The translations under genes and the position numbers were made by a program. 32,214 nucleotides of DNA from JAZDKP01 sp043802925 (lineage in GTDB: Bacteria; Fibrobacterota; OXYB2-FULL-49-7; JAEUSG01). The DNA lies in NCBI GenBank assembly GCA_043802925.1, contig JAZDKP010000099.1, positions 1 to 32,214 on the forward strand. Reading direction: 5' to 3'. Positions 1 through 7,385 of this stretch are shown here, piece after piece; the first letter of the stretch is position 1; every line of letters starts with the position of its first letter. The notes under the pieces were generated by a model, which did no database searches, was not told the origin of the DNA, and saw nothing but the letters and a program-made list of their open reading frames with translations.

Positions 1-2
1 CA

Positions 3-134
3 ATAAAAATGATTCTTTCCGCTTTTCTTTACGTTGATTCTTCGAATATACATGACGATAAATTAAGTAATCTTTATGTCAATTACAAGGGGGTAGGTTA
101 TACACTACATGCGCTTTTAGAGGGCAATTCGTGA
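3..134 (+). CDS. Possible 3' end of an unrecognised gene, cut by the window start
   Basis: One frame stays open from the first bases to a TGA at 132-134 (about 43 codons, ending LHALLEGNS). An internal ATG at 9 could instead make it a complete short ORF. I recognise no family. Two things favour a real gene end: the hydrophilic, protein-like composition, and a terminator-like hairpin with a T run starting directly after the stop. The DNA is much more AT-rich than the core genes of the window, as in other accessory patches here. It could equally be chance. Confidence 0.25.
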   Translation: MKMILSAFLYVDSSNIHDDKLSNLYVNYKGVGYTLHALLEGNS

Positions 135-158
135 ATGCGATCAAATATCGCATCTTTT
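135..158 (+). terminator. Candidate rho-independent terminator
   Basis: ATGCGAT (135-141), a 5-nt loop and ATCGCAT (147-153) form a perfect 7-bp stem followed by CTTTT. It starts at the base after the TGA of the possible gene end at 3-134. The stem has only three G-C pairs and the T run is short, so it may be weak. Confidence 0.4.
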
Positions 159-222
159 AGGCTAAAGATTTCTGAAAATTGATGGGGATTGTCGAACTTG
201 GGTTAAGAACCCGCCGGACTCG

Positions 223-277
223 CACCTGCATCTGTACTGGATGGACGCCGTGCGTCCATACAGTACAGATGCAGGTG
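223..277. repeat. Long near-perfect inverted repeat (26-bp hairpin)
   Basis: The left arm CACCTGCATCTGTACTG (223-239) is matched exactly by CAGTACAGATGCAGGTG (261-277). Inside, ATGGACGC (241-248) pairs with GCGTCCAT (252-259). The only defects are one G/A mismatch (240/260) and a 3-nt loop. There is no T run directly after it, so it is not itself a terminator. The attC core motifs of integron cassettes are absent. Possible roles are a structured RNA, a folding DNA element for single-strand transposition, or a protein-binding palindrome. Confidence 0.85.
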
Positions 278-302
278 CTCAAACAACGGCGGATTTGGAT
301 TG

Positions 303-330
303 GTCCGCCTGTCGGAGGACTTTTGATTTT
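303..330 (+). terminator. Candidate rho-independent terminator
   Basis: GTCC (303-306) pairs with GGAC (317-320), and CC (308-309) with GG (314-315), across one G/A mismatch and a 4-nt loop. TTTTGATTTT follows directly. It would end a plus-strand transcript carrying the 223-277 hairpin. Confidence 0.35.
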
Positions 331-476
331 ATGGGGACACTATTTAAAGCTGTTTGGCTGTTTGGCTGGTTGGGGTCCGGTGATGGCAAAATCTCCTTGC
401 GCCAAAGCGCGCTCGTAGATTTTGAGCCCTTTGGGTTTGTTTGGCTAGGGAGCTTCTAATTATTGTATTTCGGTTG

Positions 477-944
477 TTATGTCACCCCCCCCTCTCTCGA
501 TCCCCGAGCGGAGTCGAGGGGCGAGAGAGGGGGGAAAGGGGCGGGAGTTCCCCACTCCGCAGTCGGATGGATGTGTACGCTGCCGCGGGGTTTGAACTTG
601 CCTGTGACTTTGATAAACCGCGGAGAAAGCAGGTGCTTGAGATCATCGAGAATGCGGTTCACTATCTCTTCCTGAAAAATGCCTACGTTACGGAAACTGA
701 ACAGGTAGAGCTTGAGGCTTTTGCTTTCAACCAGCAGGCTGCGTGGCACATACTCGATAATGATTTCGCCGAAGTCGGGCTGGCTCGTGACAGGACAGAG
801 CGAGGTGAACTCGTCCGAGGTGAGGAGTACCGTAGTCCTGTTTGCGCGTGCGCGGAAGGGAATCGCCTCAAGCCGCGCATCGTCAGGATGGTCTGGATAA
901 CGAGTCACCCTGGTGCCGAGCAGTGTCAGTTTCTGTTTTTTCAT
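477..944 (-). CDS. queF: NADPH-dependent 7-cyano-7-deazaguanine reductase (QueF)
   Basis: QueF reduces preQ0 to preQ1 in the cytoplasm, a late step of queuosine tRNA-modification synthesis. The 155-aa protein shows the short, unimodular form: FTSLCPVTSQPDFG with the nucleophilic Cys50 and Asp57, the ESKSLKLYLFSFRN block (73-86) that binds substrate, and GKFKPRGSVHIHPTAEW near the end. The ATG at 944-942 follows the stop of the upstream URO-D-family gene by one base, so the two are probably co-transcribed and translationally coupled. The oddity is the C-terminus: after TAEWG the frame runs into a REP-like palindrome, giving a Pro/Arg/Gly-rich tail of about 20 residues. The catalytic core looks complete, so activity is expected. 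No other queuosine gene is in the window. Confidence 0.93.
   Translation of the reverse strand: MKKQKLTLLGTRVTRYPDHPDDARLEAIPFRARANRTTVLLTSDEFTSLCPVTSQPDFGEIIIEYVPRSLLVESKSLKLYLFSFRNVGIFQEEIVNRILDDLKHLLSPRFIKVTGKFKPRGSVHIHPTAEWGTPAPFPPLSPLDSARGSREGGVT
487..534. repeat. REP-like palindrome with GAGCGGAGTCGA core
   Basis: The 13-bp arms CCCCCCTCTCTCG (487-499) and CGAGAGAGGGGGG (522-534) are perfectly complementary. An inner CCCC/GGGG pairing follows after a 2-nt bulge, around the core GAGCGGAGTCGA (506-517). Palindromes with a GAGCGNAGTCGA-type core are common dispersed repeats in many bacterial genomes. Only this copy is in the window. It lies inside the 3' end of the queF reading frame and encodes its last ~18 residues. 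Confidence 0.75.
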
Positions 945-945
945 A

Positions 946-2064
946 TCAGTATTTCCCGGTTTCGAGTGCGGTATCGATGAAAACCCTGTAGTTCTCTTCT
1001 GTCTTTTTTGAAAGCGGCGTATTAATGGGCGCGGCGGTTGGCATGATAATAAAACCTCCGCCCGCCTTGGCCTCGTCCATGGCTGTGCGGACAGCCTTTT
1101 TCACATCGTCCGTTGAACCCGCTTCGAGTATCTTCACCTCAAGATTGCCGAAGAGGCACATTTTCCCTGTCGTCTTTTTCTTCAGCGCCGCGAGCGTGAT
1201 ATCGCCGTCCGGGGGCGGTTCGCAGGGGTCCAATCCGTCCGCGCCGGTTGCAAGAATGTAATCGAGCACGCTCCCGATTTTCCCATGGGAATGGATGCGG
1301 ACCTTTTTCCCCTGTTCGTGGATAAAGTCCACCATCTCTTTGTCAAAAGGCAACACATATTTCTCAAAGAAATTTGGCGGCAGATAGGGAGGCGTGGCGT
1401 ATTCGGGGCCGGTGATACGGTAAAGGTCAACCGGGGTTTCGTCCATAAGCTGGGCGAGGTTTTCCATGACGCGTTCATGCATGACCTCTATGACCTCCTC
1501 AAACTGTTCTGTCTCGGTAAGGGCCCAGACGGTGGCCTCGCCGAACTCAAAGAGCTCGATGGCCAGCCGGAAGGCGTCGGGCACAGAACTCATGATGATG
1601 CCGTGTTCCTCGGCTTCAAAACAGATGCGGCCGTAATCCTCAATGGCGTAAGAGAGCGGTTCGAAGGGTATCTCAAGCATCTTTTTGATGTCATCAGGCG
1701 TTTTGCACCAGTGTTCGGTGCGCCAGGGGGTGTGTACACCCGGCATCCGCTTGGTGACGCGGGTGAGTGGGCCCTTTTTGGTCTTAATGGTCTCCCGGGT
1801 AGTCTCGGAGCCGTCCGCGTTTTTCTTTTTATCGGTCTTTTTGTCGACCTTGGCCGAGGAATGCCAGAAAGTCTCATTGGAAACCGGATTCCACATGGTA
1901 ATGGCATCCGTCTTTTCACGGATATAATCCATCAGGCTCTCATAGGAGGGGTCACTGTTCTCAAAATTGGCGCTGTTGTGGCCGCAAAGTTCATACGTCG
2001 AAACCGGAACCCGGTCCGGGATGCCGCATTCGAGCGCTTTGAGGAGCCGTTCGCGTGAATTCAT
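946..2064 (-). CDS. Uroporphyrinogen decarboxylase (URO-D) family protein, probably not HemE
   Basis: A 372-aa protein of the URO-D superfamily, which includes true HemE and the MtaA/CmuA-type methyltransferases. It opens with the family start NSRERLLKALECGIPDRVPV. It has a lysine-rich charged insertion near 75-100 typical of divergent members, and RIHSHGKIGSVLDYILATGADGLDP in the C-terminal half. There His residues and a conserved Asp/Glu face the active site in methyltransferase members. It lacks the HemE substrate-binding N-terminus, so haem synthesis is unlikely; substrate unknown. It is the upstream gene of a two-gene unit with queF, one base apart. It starts 58 bases from the divergent BatA/VWA gene. 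A second, divergent paralogue is at 13616-14698. Confidence 0.85.
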   Translation of the reverse strand: MNSRERLLKALECGIPDRVPVSTYELCGHNSANFENSDPSYESLMDYIREKTDAITMWNPVSNETFWHSSAKVDKKTDKKKNADGSETTRETIKTKKGPLTRVTKRMPGVHTPWRTEHWCKTPDDIKKMLEIPFEPLSYAIEDYGRICFEAEEHGIIMSSVPDAFRLAIELFEFGEATVWALTETEQFEEVIEVMHERVMENLAQLMDETPVDLYRITGPEYATPPYLPPNFFEKYVLPFDKEMVDFIHEQGKKVRIHSHGKIGSVLDYILATGADGLDPCEPPPDGDITLAALKKKTTGKMCLFGNLEVKILEAGSTDDVKKAVRTAMDEAKAGGGFIIMPTAAPINTPLSKKTEENYRVFIDTALETGKY

Positions 2065-2122
2065 GGCGTAAAACTAATATTTGGGGCGTTCCCGGCGCAC
2101 AACAAAAAGCTATTTTTCATGC

Positions 2123-4174
2123 ATGGGCTTCCTTAATGCCGGGCTCCTCGGCCTGCTCGCACTCGCTGCGATTCCAGTGATCATCCACCTCATCAACCGC
2201 CGAAGGGCGCTCAAGCATCGCTTTGCTGCTTTTGAGTTCCTCATGCGCTCGCGCACGGACTCCGTTCGCCGCCTCCGTCTCCGCTCGCTGCTGCTGCTCA
2301 TCGTGCGCACGCTCATTGTGGTCCTGCTCGTTCTGGGCGCGGCCATGCCTGTGCTGTTCAAGAGCGCGCTACGGCCTGCAGAGAGGGGAAACAGCGGGTG
2401 GCTCGTGGTTTTGGACAACAGTGCGAGCATGCAGTACCGCGAACAGGGGATGACCGGCTATGAGGCCGGTCTGCGTTTTCTCGAAAAACAGCTGGAGCGT
2501 GACCATGTGCGCCGGGTCCGGCTCCTCCCGCTCGCCGGGAAGGACGTGGAATTTGAGCTCGAGGGCTATGCGGGCGAGTTCCGCAAAAAGGCATCCGAGG
2601 TTGCGCTCTCGTTTGAAGCGGGCCGGTTTGCACCGGTCCTGCGCAGAGCGCGTCTTGCGCTTGGTGCGGACCCAAACTGGGACCGTCTGGTCATTGTGTC
2701 TGACTTTGCTGAAAGCGACTGGCAGGGGTCTGCGGATTCTTTGTTCAAGGGCACGGGCATCACGGTGCTCCTTGTGAACACACTCGGGCCTGCGGGTTTT
2801 CTGAATACCGGGATTACGCATGTCGCGCTCCTGCCCGACAGCCTGAGCCAGGCCGGGAGCGTGCGCGCGCGGATAAGCCTGCAAAACACGGGGCCCGCGG
2901 ACCGCGTTGACTGCCCGGTCACGCTCACGCTGACGGGCCAGCCGTCCATTAACGGTTTCGCGGACCTTCCTGCGGGGCGTGAAAGCGTGAAGGAGTTCCT
3001 CATTGAAGGAACGGCCGTGGTCCAGCCCGGCTTTGTCCGTCTGCTTCCCGACTCGTTTGAGCCCGACGACATCCGCTATTTTGTCTGTGCGCCGCCGCTG
3101 CCCATCCGCACGCTCGCAGTTGACGGTGACCCGGCCGCGCATTATACCGAGTCCGAGACCTTTTTCATTGAAAAAGCGCTGGCCGGTTTTGGCGCGGTCA
3201 TTTCTCCGGCCAGCCTCACGGCCGCCCGTCTTGAGGGCTGCCGCGTCCTTTTACTGTGCAACATGGTGCCAACAGAGGAACAGGCAACATTCATCCGGAA
3301 GTTTGTGGAGGAGGGGGGCGGCCTCTTTGTCACCCTGGGCGGCCGTGTGGTTCCTGAGGAGTTCAACGTGCGCCTGGCCCCGCTGTTCGGCCGTACGCTG
3401 CGTGACCGCAAGGCCGGCATCGGCCGCACCGAGGCCGAGCCCGCCACACTTGAAGTGAGTGACCCGCCCGACCCGGTCGTGGCCCTGCTTGCCGGCATTT
3501 CGGATCCGGAAAAATATGTGTACCGTGACTGGTACTTGCTGGAACCCGCGCCCAGCAGCCGGTCGCGCACGCTGCTGTCGCTTTCCAGTGGCGAGCCGCT
3601 TTTGATTCATGCGCAAACAGGCAAGGGATCGGCCTTCCTCTACCTCTCGACCGTGGACATGGCCTGGAATGACTTTCCACTGAGACCTTACTTTCTGCCG
3701 TTCATCCGTGAGGCCGTTCGTTTCCTGGCCAACGAAAAGGACGCGTCGGGCCGTGACACCATTTTCTGCGGCGACACCCTTCCGTTCCCGGCAGGACGGG
3801 GCGTGGTGCGCATCGACGACCCGTCGGGCCGGCGCCATGTGCTGCAGGGGGGGGCCGTTGTCCGTTTTGCCGGGGCGCGGTTGCCCGGCCTGTACCATGT
3901 CATGGCGGACGGTCTGGAGGAGAAATGGGCGGCTGTCAACCTCAGCCCGCGCGAGTCCGCGTCCGCGCGCGTGGCCGCGGAAAAGCTCGATGCGCTTTTT
4001 GCCGGAGCTCCGCGGGTCAAGGTTGACGCGCGGAGTGAGGCCGCAGGTGAACTGTTGCAGCCTCGTCCGCTTTGGCCCTGGTGCTTTTTGGCCGCGCTCA
4101 TCCTTGCGCTCGTCGAATCACTTCTGACCCTGCCGTTCAAGGGAACCCGGAAGCAGGAGAAGCAGCATGTTTAG
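2123..4174 (+). CDS. BatA-domain membrane protein with von Willebrand A domain
   Basis: About 683 aa. The N-terminus is the BatA-type double-membrane segment: a hydrophobic stretch with IPVIIHLINRRR (17-28) and a second helix around 55-79. A VWA-like domain follows, with MIDAS-type motif DNSAS (98-102) and a later VIVSDFAE strand. The middle carries a GATase-like fold (GGGLFVTLGGR), and one membrane helix is near the C-terminus (LWPWCFLAALILALVESLL). ATG 2123 is chosen because family members begin right before this helix; an in-frame TTG at 2081 would add 14 residues. Such proteins usually stand beside a MoxR ATPase and a DUF58 protein and are thought to act in envelope or metal-dependent assembly; neither partner is here. 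It overlaps the next gene by 8 bases. Confidence 0.85.
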   Translation: MGFLNAGLLGLLALAAIPVIIHLINRRRALKHRFAAFEFLMRSRTDSVRRLRLRSLLLLIVRTLIVVLLVLGAAMPVLFKSALRPAERGNSGWLVVLDNSASMQYREQGMTGYEAGLRFLEKQLERDHVRRVRLLPLAGKDVEFELEGYAGEFRKKASEVALSFEAGRFAPVLRRARLALGADPNWDRLVIVSDFAESDWQGSADSLFKGTGITVLLVNTLGPAGFLNTGITHVALLPDSLSQAGSVRARISLQNTGPADRVDCPVTLTLTGQPSINGFADLPAGRESVKEFLIEGTAVVQPGFVRLLPDSFEPDDIRYFVCAPPLPIRTLAVDGDPAAHYTESETFFIEKALAGFGAVISPASLTAARLEGCRVLLLCNMVPTEEQATFIRKFVEEGGGLFVTLGGRVVPEEFNVRLAPLFGRTLRDRKAGIGRTEAEPATLEVSDPPDPVVALLAGISDPEKYVYRDWYLLEPAPSSRSRTLLSLSSGEPLLIHAQTGKGSAFLYLSTVDMAWNDFPLRPYFLPFIREAVRFLANEKDASGRDTIFCGDTLPFPAGRGVVRIDDPSGRRHVLQGGAVVRFAGARLPGLYHVMADGLEEKWAAVNLSPRESASARVAAEKLDALFAGAPRVKVDARSEAAGELLQPRPLWPWCFLAALILALVESLLTLPFKGTRKQEKQHV

Positions 4175-4907
4175 GCCGTTCCTGCTGCTCCTGCTGGCCG
4201 TGGCCCCGGTGTTTACAGCGCCGAAGTATCAGAACGATAAGTTCGTTATCGCGCTTCTCAAATATGAAGGGGATTGGGATACCCGTTCGCAGGGAGTCAA
4301 ATCCATTGCCGTGGAGGTCATGAACCGCACCAGCGTTAATATGCCGCTCCATCCCCGGCCGGTCACGCTTTCCGACCCGGACCTCTTCTATTTTCCCTTC
4401 CTGCTCATGACCGGCAGTCGCGGTTTCCCATCCTTTACTCCTACGGAACGGCAACGTTTCCGCCGGTACCTCGAGTCCGGGGGCTTTCTGCTTATCGACA
4501 ATTCCGCGGGCGTGCGCGACAATGACTTTGACAAGGCCGTGCGCCGTGAAATGACCGCCCTCTTTCCGGACTCGCCGCTTTCTGTACTGGACGCGGACCA
4601 CTCCATCTATCGTTCATTCTATCTGATGCGGCGCACCTATTTCGGCGGACGCGTCAAAAGTGCGCCCTACCTCGAAGGCGTCACGCTGGGCGACCTCACA
4701 CCCGTTATTTATTCGCTGAACGATGCGGCCGGGGCCTGGATGCGCGACCCTTCGGGCAATTTCGTGTTTGATGCCATTCCAGGGGGTGAACTTCAGCGGC
4801 GCGATGCCTTCAAGTTTGGCGTCAATGCAGTCATTTACGCGCTCACGGCCAATTACAAGAAGGACGCGGTGCATGCCAAGGCCATCCTCAAACGGAGGCG
4901 CCGGTAA
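4167..4907 (+). CDS. DUF4159 secreted protein
   Basis: A 246-aa protein with an N-terminal signal peptide (hydrophobic 3-17, likely cleaved near FTAPK) and a DUF4159 domain filling the rest. Features include KFVIALLKYEGDWD, DPDLFYFPFLLMTG, then RRYLESGGFLLIDN and a conserved DHSIYRSFY block. DUF4159 has no established biochemical role. The fold resembles the GATase-like domains of its neighbours and it usually occurs with BatA/VWA proteins. Its ATG lies within the last codons of the upstream gene (8-base overlap), preceded by a good AGGAG site, which indicates translational coupling. The next gene starts 5 bases after its stop. Confidence 0.85.
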   Translation: MFRPFLLLLLAVAPVFTAPKYQNDKFVIALLKYEGDWDTRSQGVKSIAVEVMNRTSVNMPLHPRPVTLSDPDLFYFPFLLMTGSRGFPSFTPTERQRFRRYLESGGFLLIDNSAGVRDNDFDKAVRREMTALFPDSPLSVLDADHSIYRSFYLMRRTYFGGRVKSAPYLEGVTLGDLTPVIYSLNDAAGAWMRDPSGNFVFDAIPGGELQRRDAFKFGVNAVIYALTANYKKDAVHAKAILKRRRR

Positions 4908-4912
4908 ACGTC

Positions 4913-7120
4913 ATGGAACACACGGTGGCCACCCTGTTCAGCGTTTCGTTCAAGTCTGCGGGCTTCCTTTTTCCGCTGGCCGGGTTTCTTTTTGCGGTTG
5001 CGGCATTCCTGCTCTCGCTTCGCGGCAATGCTCTACTCGCAGAAAAGGGTCGCAGACGGCTTCTCGCGGCCTTTAGGGCTGGCGCGCTTTTCACTCTTGT
5101 AGTCTGCCTGATACAACCGGTCCTGTCCGTGAAAAAAGGGGAGAGGGAAAAGCAGCGGCTGGACGTGCTGGTTGACGCTTCGCCCTCCATGACGCGTGAA
5201 AACGGTCTCTGGCCGCGCAGCGTGGACTATCTTCGTGCGCACAAGAACGAATTGGACGCGCTGTCCGCAAAGTACGACCTCCGCTTTCTTTTCTTCTCCG
5301 CGGATTCCTGCACCGACACGCTGGCCGGCCGCGCAACCGCCTGCCTGACCCGCTGGCGCGATATTTCGGATCTGTCGGCCGCGCTCAATGTGGTTGCGGA
5401 GCAGCGAACGCCTGCGGGCATCGTCCTTCTTTCAGACGGGCTTTTCCAGGACAAGCTTTCCTCCCGCGCCCGGCTTGGCCTTATCCCCCTCGAACCCGAG
5501 GACGGCTGCGCGGGTGTGCCCTTTTTTCCGCTGCTGTTCGATTCGGCCGCTGCCAGGGCCGATATCGCCATCACGGCCCTTTCGGCCGACGAATTCGCCT
5601 ATGCCAAGAACCCCTTCACGCTCCGGGTCAACTTGCGCGCATCCGGCCTTAAGGAGATGACCGTGCCGGTCAACGTCATGCAGGGCACGGAGGTGGCGGC
5701 AACCGGCGAGGTCCGGTTAAAAAAGGGGACAACCGACTACACGGTCACCATTGACATGGCGCCTGAAAAACCGGGCCACTTCATCTATACGGTTTCGGTG
5801 CCTTCTTATGCGGGCGAGAGGAACACGGCCAACAACCGGAAAGCCTTTGCGCTCAAGGTCATCCGCGACCGTATCCGCGTGCTCCAGGTCTGCGGCCGTC
5901 CCTCGTGGGACGAGCGCTTTTTGCGCCAGACGCTTAAAAAAGATCCGGCCGTTGACCTCATTGCGTTTTACATTCTGCGCACGGTCTCGGACGTGGTGGA
6001 CGGCGGCAATGACGAGCTTTCGCTCATTGAGTTTCCGTACCAGCAGCTCTTTGACCAGGAAATCAGCAGCTTTGACCTTGTCCTCTTCCAGAATTTCAGC
6101 TACCGTCAGTTTTTTTCGGACTACTATCTTGAACGGGTAAGGCGGTATGTTGAGGCGGGCGGCGGTTTTTTCATCCTCGGCGGGGACCTCTCCTTTGCCG
6201 AAGGCGGGTACCGCGGCACGGCCATTGAGCCGCTGCTGCCTTTTGCCCTGGAAGGGGACGCGCACACGCTTTCGCAGGAGACAGGGGTCCGCCGTACGCC
6301 TGAGGGAGAGACGCATCCCATCACCTCGGAAGCCGGGGAAATAGAATCGTTCCGGTTTGAAGGGCAGAACCGTGTCGGTGCCGCACGTCCCGGGTCCCAG
6401 ACTCTCCTGCGCACAACCACCGGCGATCCGTTCTTTGCGGTATGGGAAACGGGCCGTGGCCGCACGGCCGCGCTTGCTTCTGATGGATTATGGCAATTTA
6501 GTTTTGTCAACATGGATCGGGGCAACGGCAACCGTGTGAGCCAGGAATTGCTGCGCCGCACGGTACGCTGGCTCATTCGGGACCCCTCGCTCGGGACCCT
6601 TTCGCTGCGCGGGCTCCGCACCGTCTACCCGGCCGTTGCGCCCGTGGCCTTTTCGCTCAAAGCCGCGGCAGGGGGCGGGTCGCGTTCGGCCGAGGTACGG
6701 CTTATTGACGAACGGGGCCGCATTGCGGCGGTCCAGCGCATCACGCTCCAGGGCGACACGCCGACGCCGGTCGAGTTCAAAGGGGTCGGTGAGGGGCTTT
6801 ACCTTGTGCGCGCGGACCTGACCAAGAAAGGGGTGGTACAGGAGAGCGTGACCGAGTCCTTCAGCGTCAGTGCTGTTGGCGAGTTCGGCGGAGGCGGTGT
6901 GAACGGGGAACTGCTGCGTGCGCTGGCGGCATCGTCCGGGGGCAAAATTCTACGGCCCGACATGGACCTTTTCAAGGCCGTCGACGTGCCGTCCGAAACC
7001 GTTCGGCGCATCCTCGACCGCCGCGACTACCCGCTCTGGAACAGTCTACCCTGGATTGTCCTTGCGGTTCTGTTGTTCAGCGCGGAATGGTTCCTGCGCA
7101 AACGGTGGGGACTTCCGTAG
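4913..7120 (+). CDS. Large VWA/GATase-like membrane protein
   Basis: A 735-aa protein with two N-terminal membrane helices (about 17-37 and 52-72). A VWA-like domain follows with MIDAS DASPS (88-92) and the strand GIVLLSDG. An Ig-like/CARDB-type beta region comes next (FTLRVNLRASGLKEMTVPV), then a GATase-like domain (RRYVEAGGGFFILGGD). A C-terminal helix (LPWIVLAVLLFSAEWFL) ends in a basic tail. It resembles the large membrane proteins that close BatA/DUF4159 clusters in several Gram-negative phyla. With the two genes before it, it probably forms an envelope complex of unknown job. No MoxR-type ATPase is in the window to drive it. After its stop comes a 265-base AT-rich gap before kaiC. Confidence 0.8.
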   Translation: MEHTVATLFSVSFKSAGFLFPLAGFLFAVAAFLLSLRGNALLAEKGRRRLLAAFRAGALFTLVVCLIQPVLSVKKGEREKQRLDVLVDASPSMTRENGLWPRSVDYLRAHKNELDALSAKYDLRFLFFSADSCTDTLAGRATACLTRWRDISDLSAALNVVAEQRTPAGIVLLSDGLFQDKLSSRARLGLIPLEPEDGCAGVPFFPLLFDSAAARADIAITALSADEFAYAKNPFTLRVNLRASGLKEMTVPVNVMQGTEVAATGEVRLKKGTTDYTVTIDMAPEKPGHFIYTVSVPSYAGERNTANNRKAFALKVIRDRIRVLQVCGRPSWDERFLRQTLKKDPAVDLIAFYILRTVSDVVDGGNDELSLIEFPYQQLFDQEISSFDLVLFQNFSYRQFFSDYYLERVRRYVEAGGGFFILGGDLSFAEGGYRGTAIEPLLPFALEGDAHTLSQETGVRRTPEGETHPITSEAGEIESFRFEGQNRVGAARPGSQTLLRTTTGDPFFAVWETGRGRTAALASDGLWQFSFVNMDRGNGNRVSQELLRRTVRWLIRDPSLGTLSLRGLRTVYPAVAPVAFSLKAAAGGGSRSAEVRLIDERGRIAAVQRITLQGDTPTPVEFKGVGEGLYLVRADLTKKGVVQESVTESFSVSAVGEFGGGGVNGELLRALAASSGGKILRPDMDLFKAVDVPSETVRRILDRRDYPLWNSLPWIVLAVLLFSAEWFLRKRWGLP

Positions 7121-7288
7121 CCGTTTATGAGCTTGGCACGCTAAGAAATAAGCCGGAGACCGCGCGATAAATTTGTGCACATCCATCCTCTTAAAAACTT
7201 ATATTTATTGACAACATATTTTAAAGTCCGTTAACTTGACTGCGTGTATTATATCCCAATTTGAAGGCTTGTAAATGGCGTTCACTTT

Positions 7289-7322
<34 letters not shown>

Positions 7323-7385
7323 AAGTCCCCTTCCTCACAGTATCCACGATAAGGATATTTTTTACTATATAAATCAAGGAGATTT

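Larger units (their letters stand above)
159..476. other. Non-coding stretch with tandem hairpins
   Basis: No convincing protein gene is visible on either strand. Three structures stand close together: a small hairpin GGGTTAAGAACCC (200-212), a long near-perfect hairpin (223-277) and a terminator-like hairpin with a T-rich tail (303-330). Their order would fit a short structured RNA read on the plus strand, but I found no good promoter. A short tandem GCTGTTTG motif lies near 349-365 and has no obvious role. The rest, up to the queF stop at 477, shows nothing recognisable. Confidence 0.4.

Noticed and set aside
223..277. Reading the long hairpin as an integron attC site
   Set aside because: The GTTRRRY-type end motif and the R/L box layout are absent, and no integrase or cassette array is near.
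441..980. A plus-strand 179-codon frame over the REP-like palindrome
   Set aside because: It is antisense to queF, whose conserved motifs are on the minus strand.
7208..7252. TTGACA and TATTAT upstream of kaiC as one promoter
   Set aside because: They are 33 bases apart, twice the sigma-70 spacing. The real kaiC promoter is not decided.
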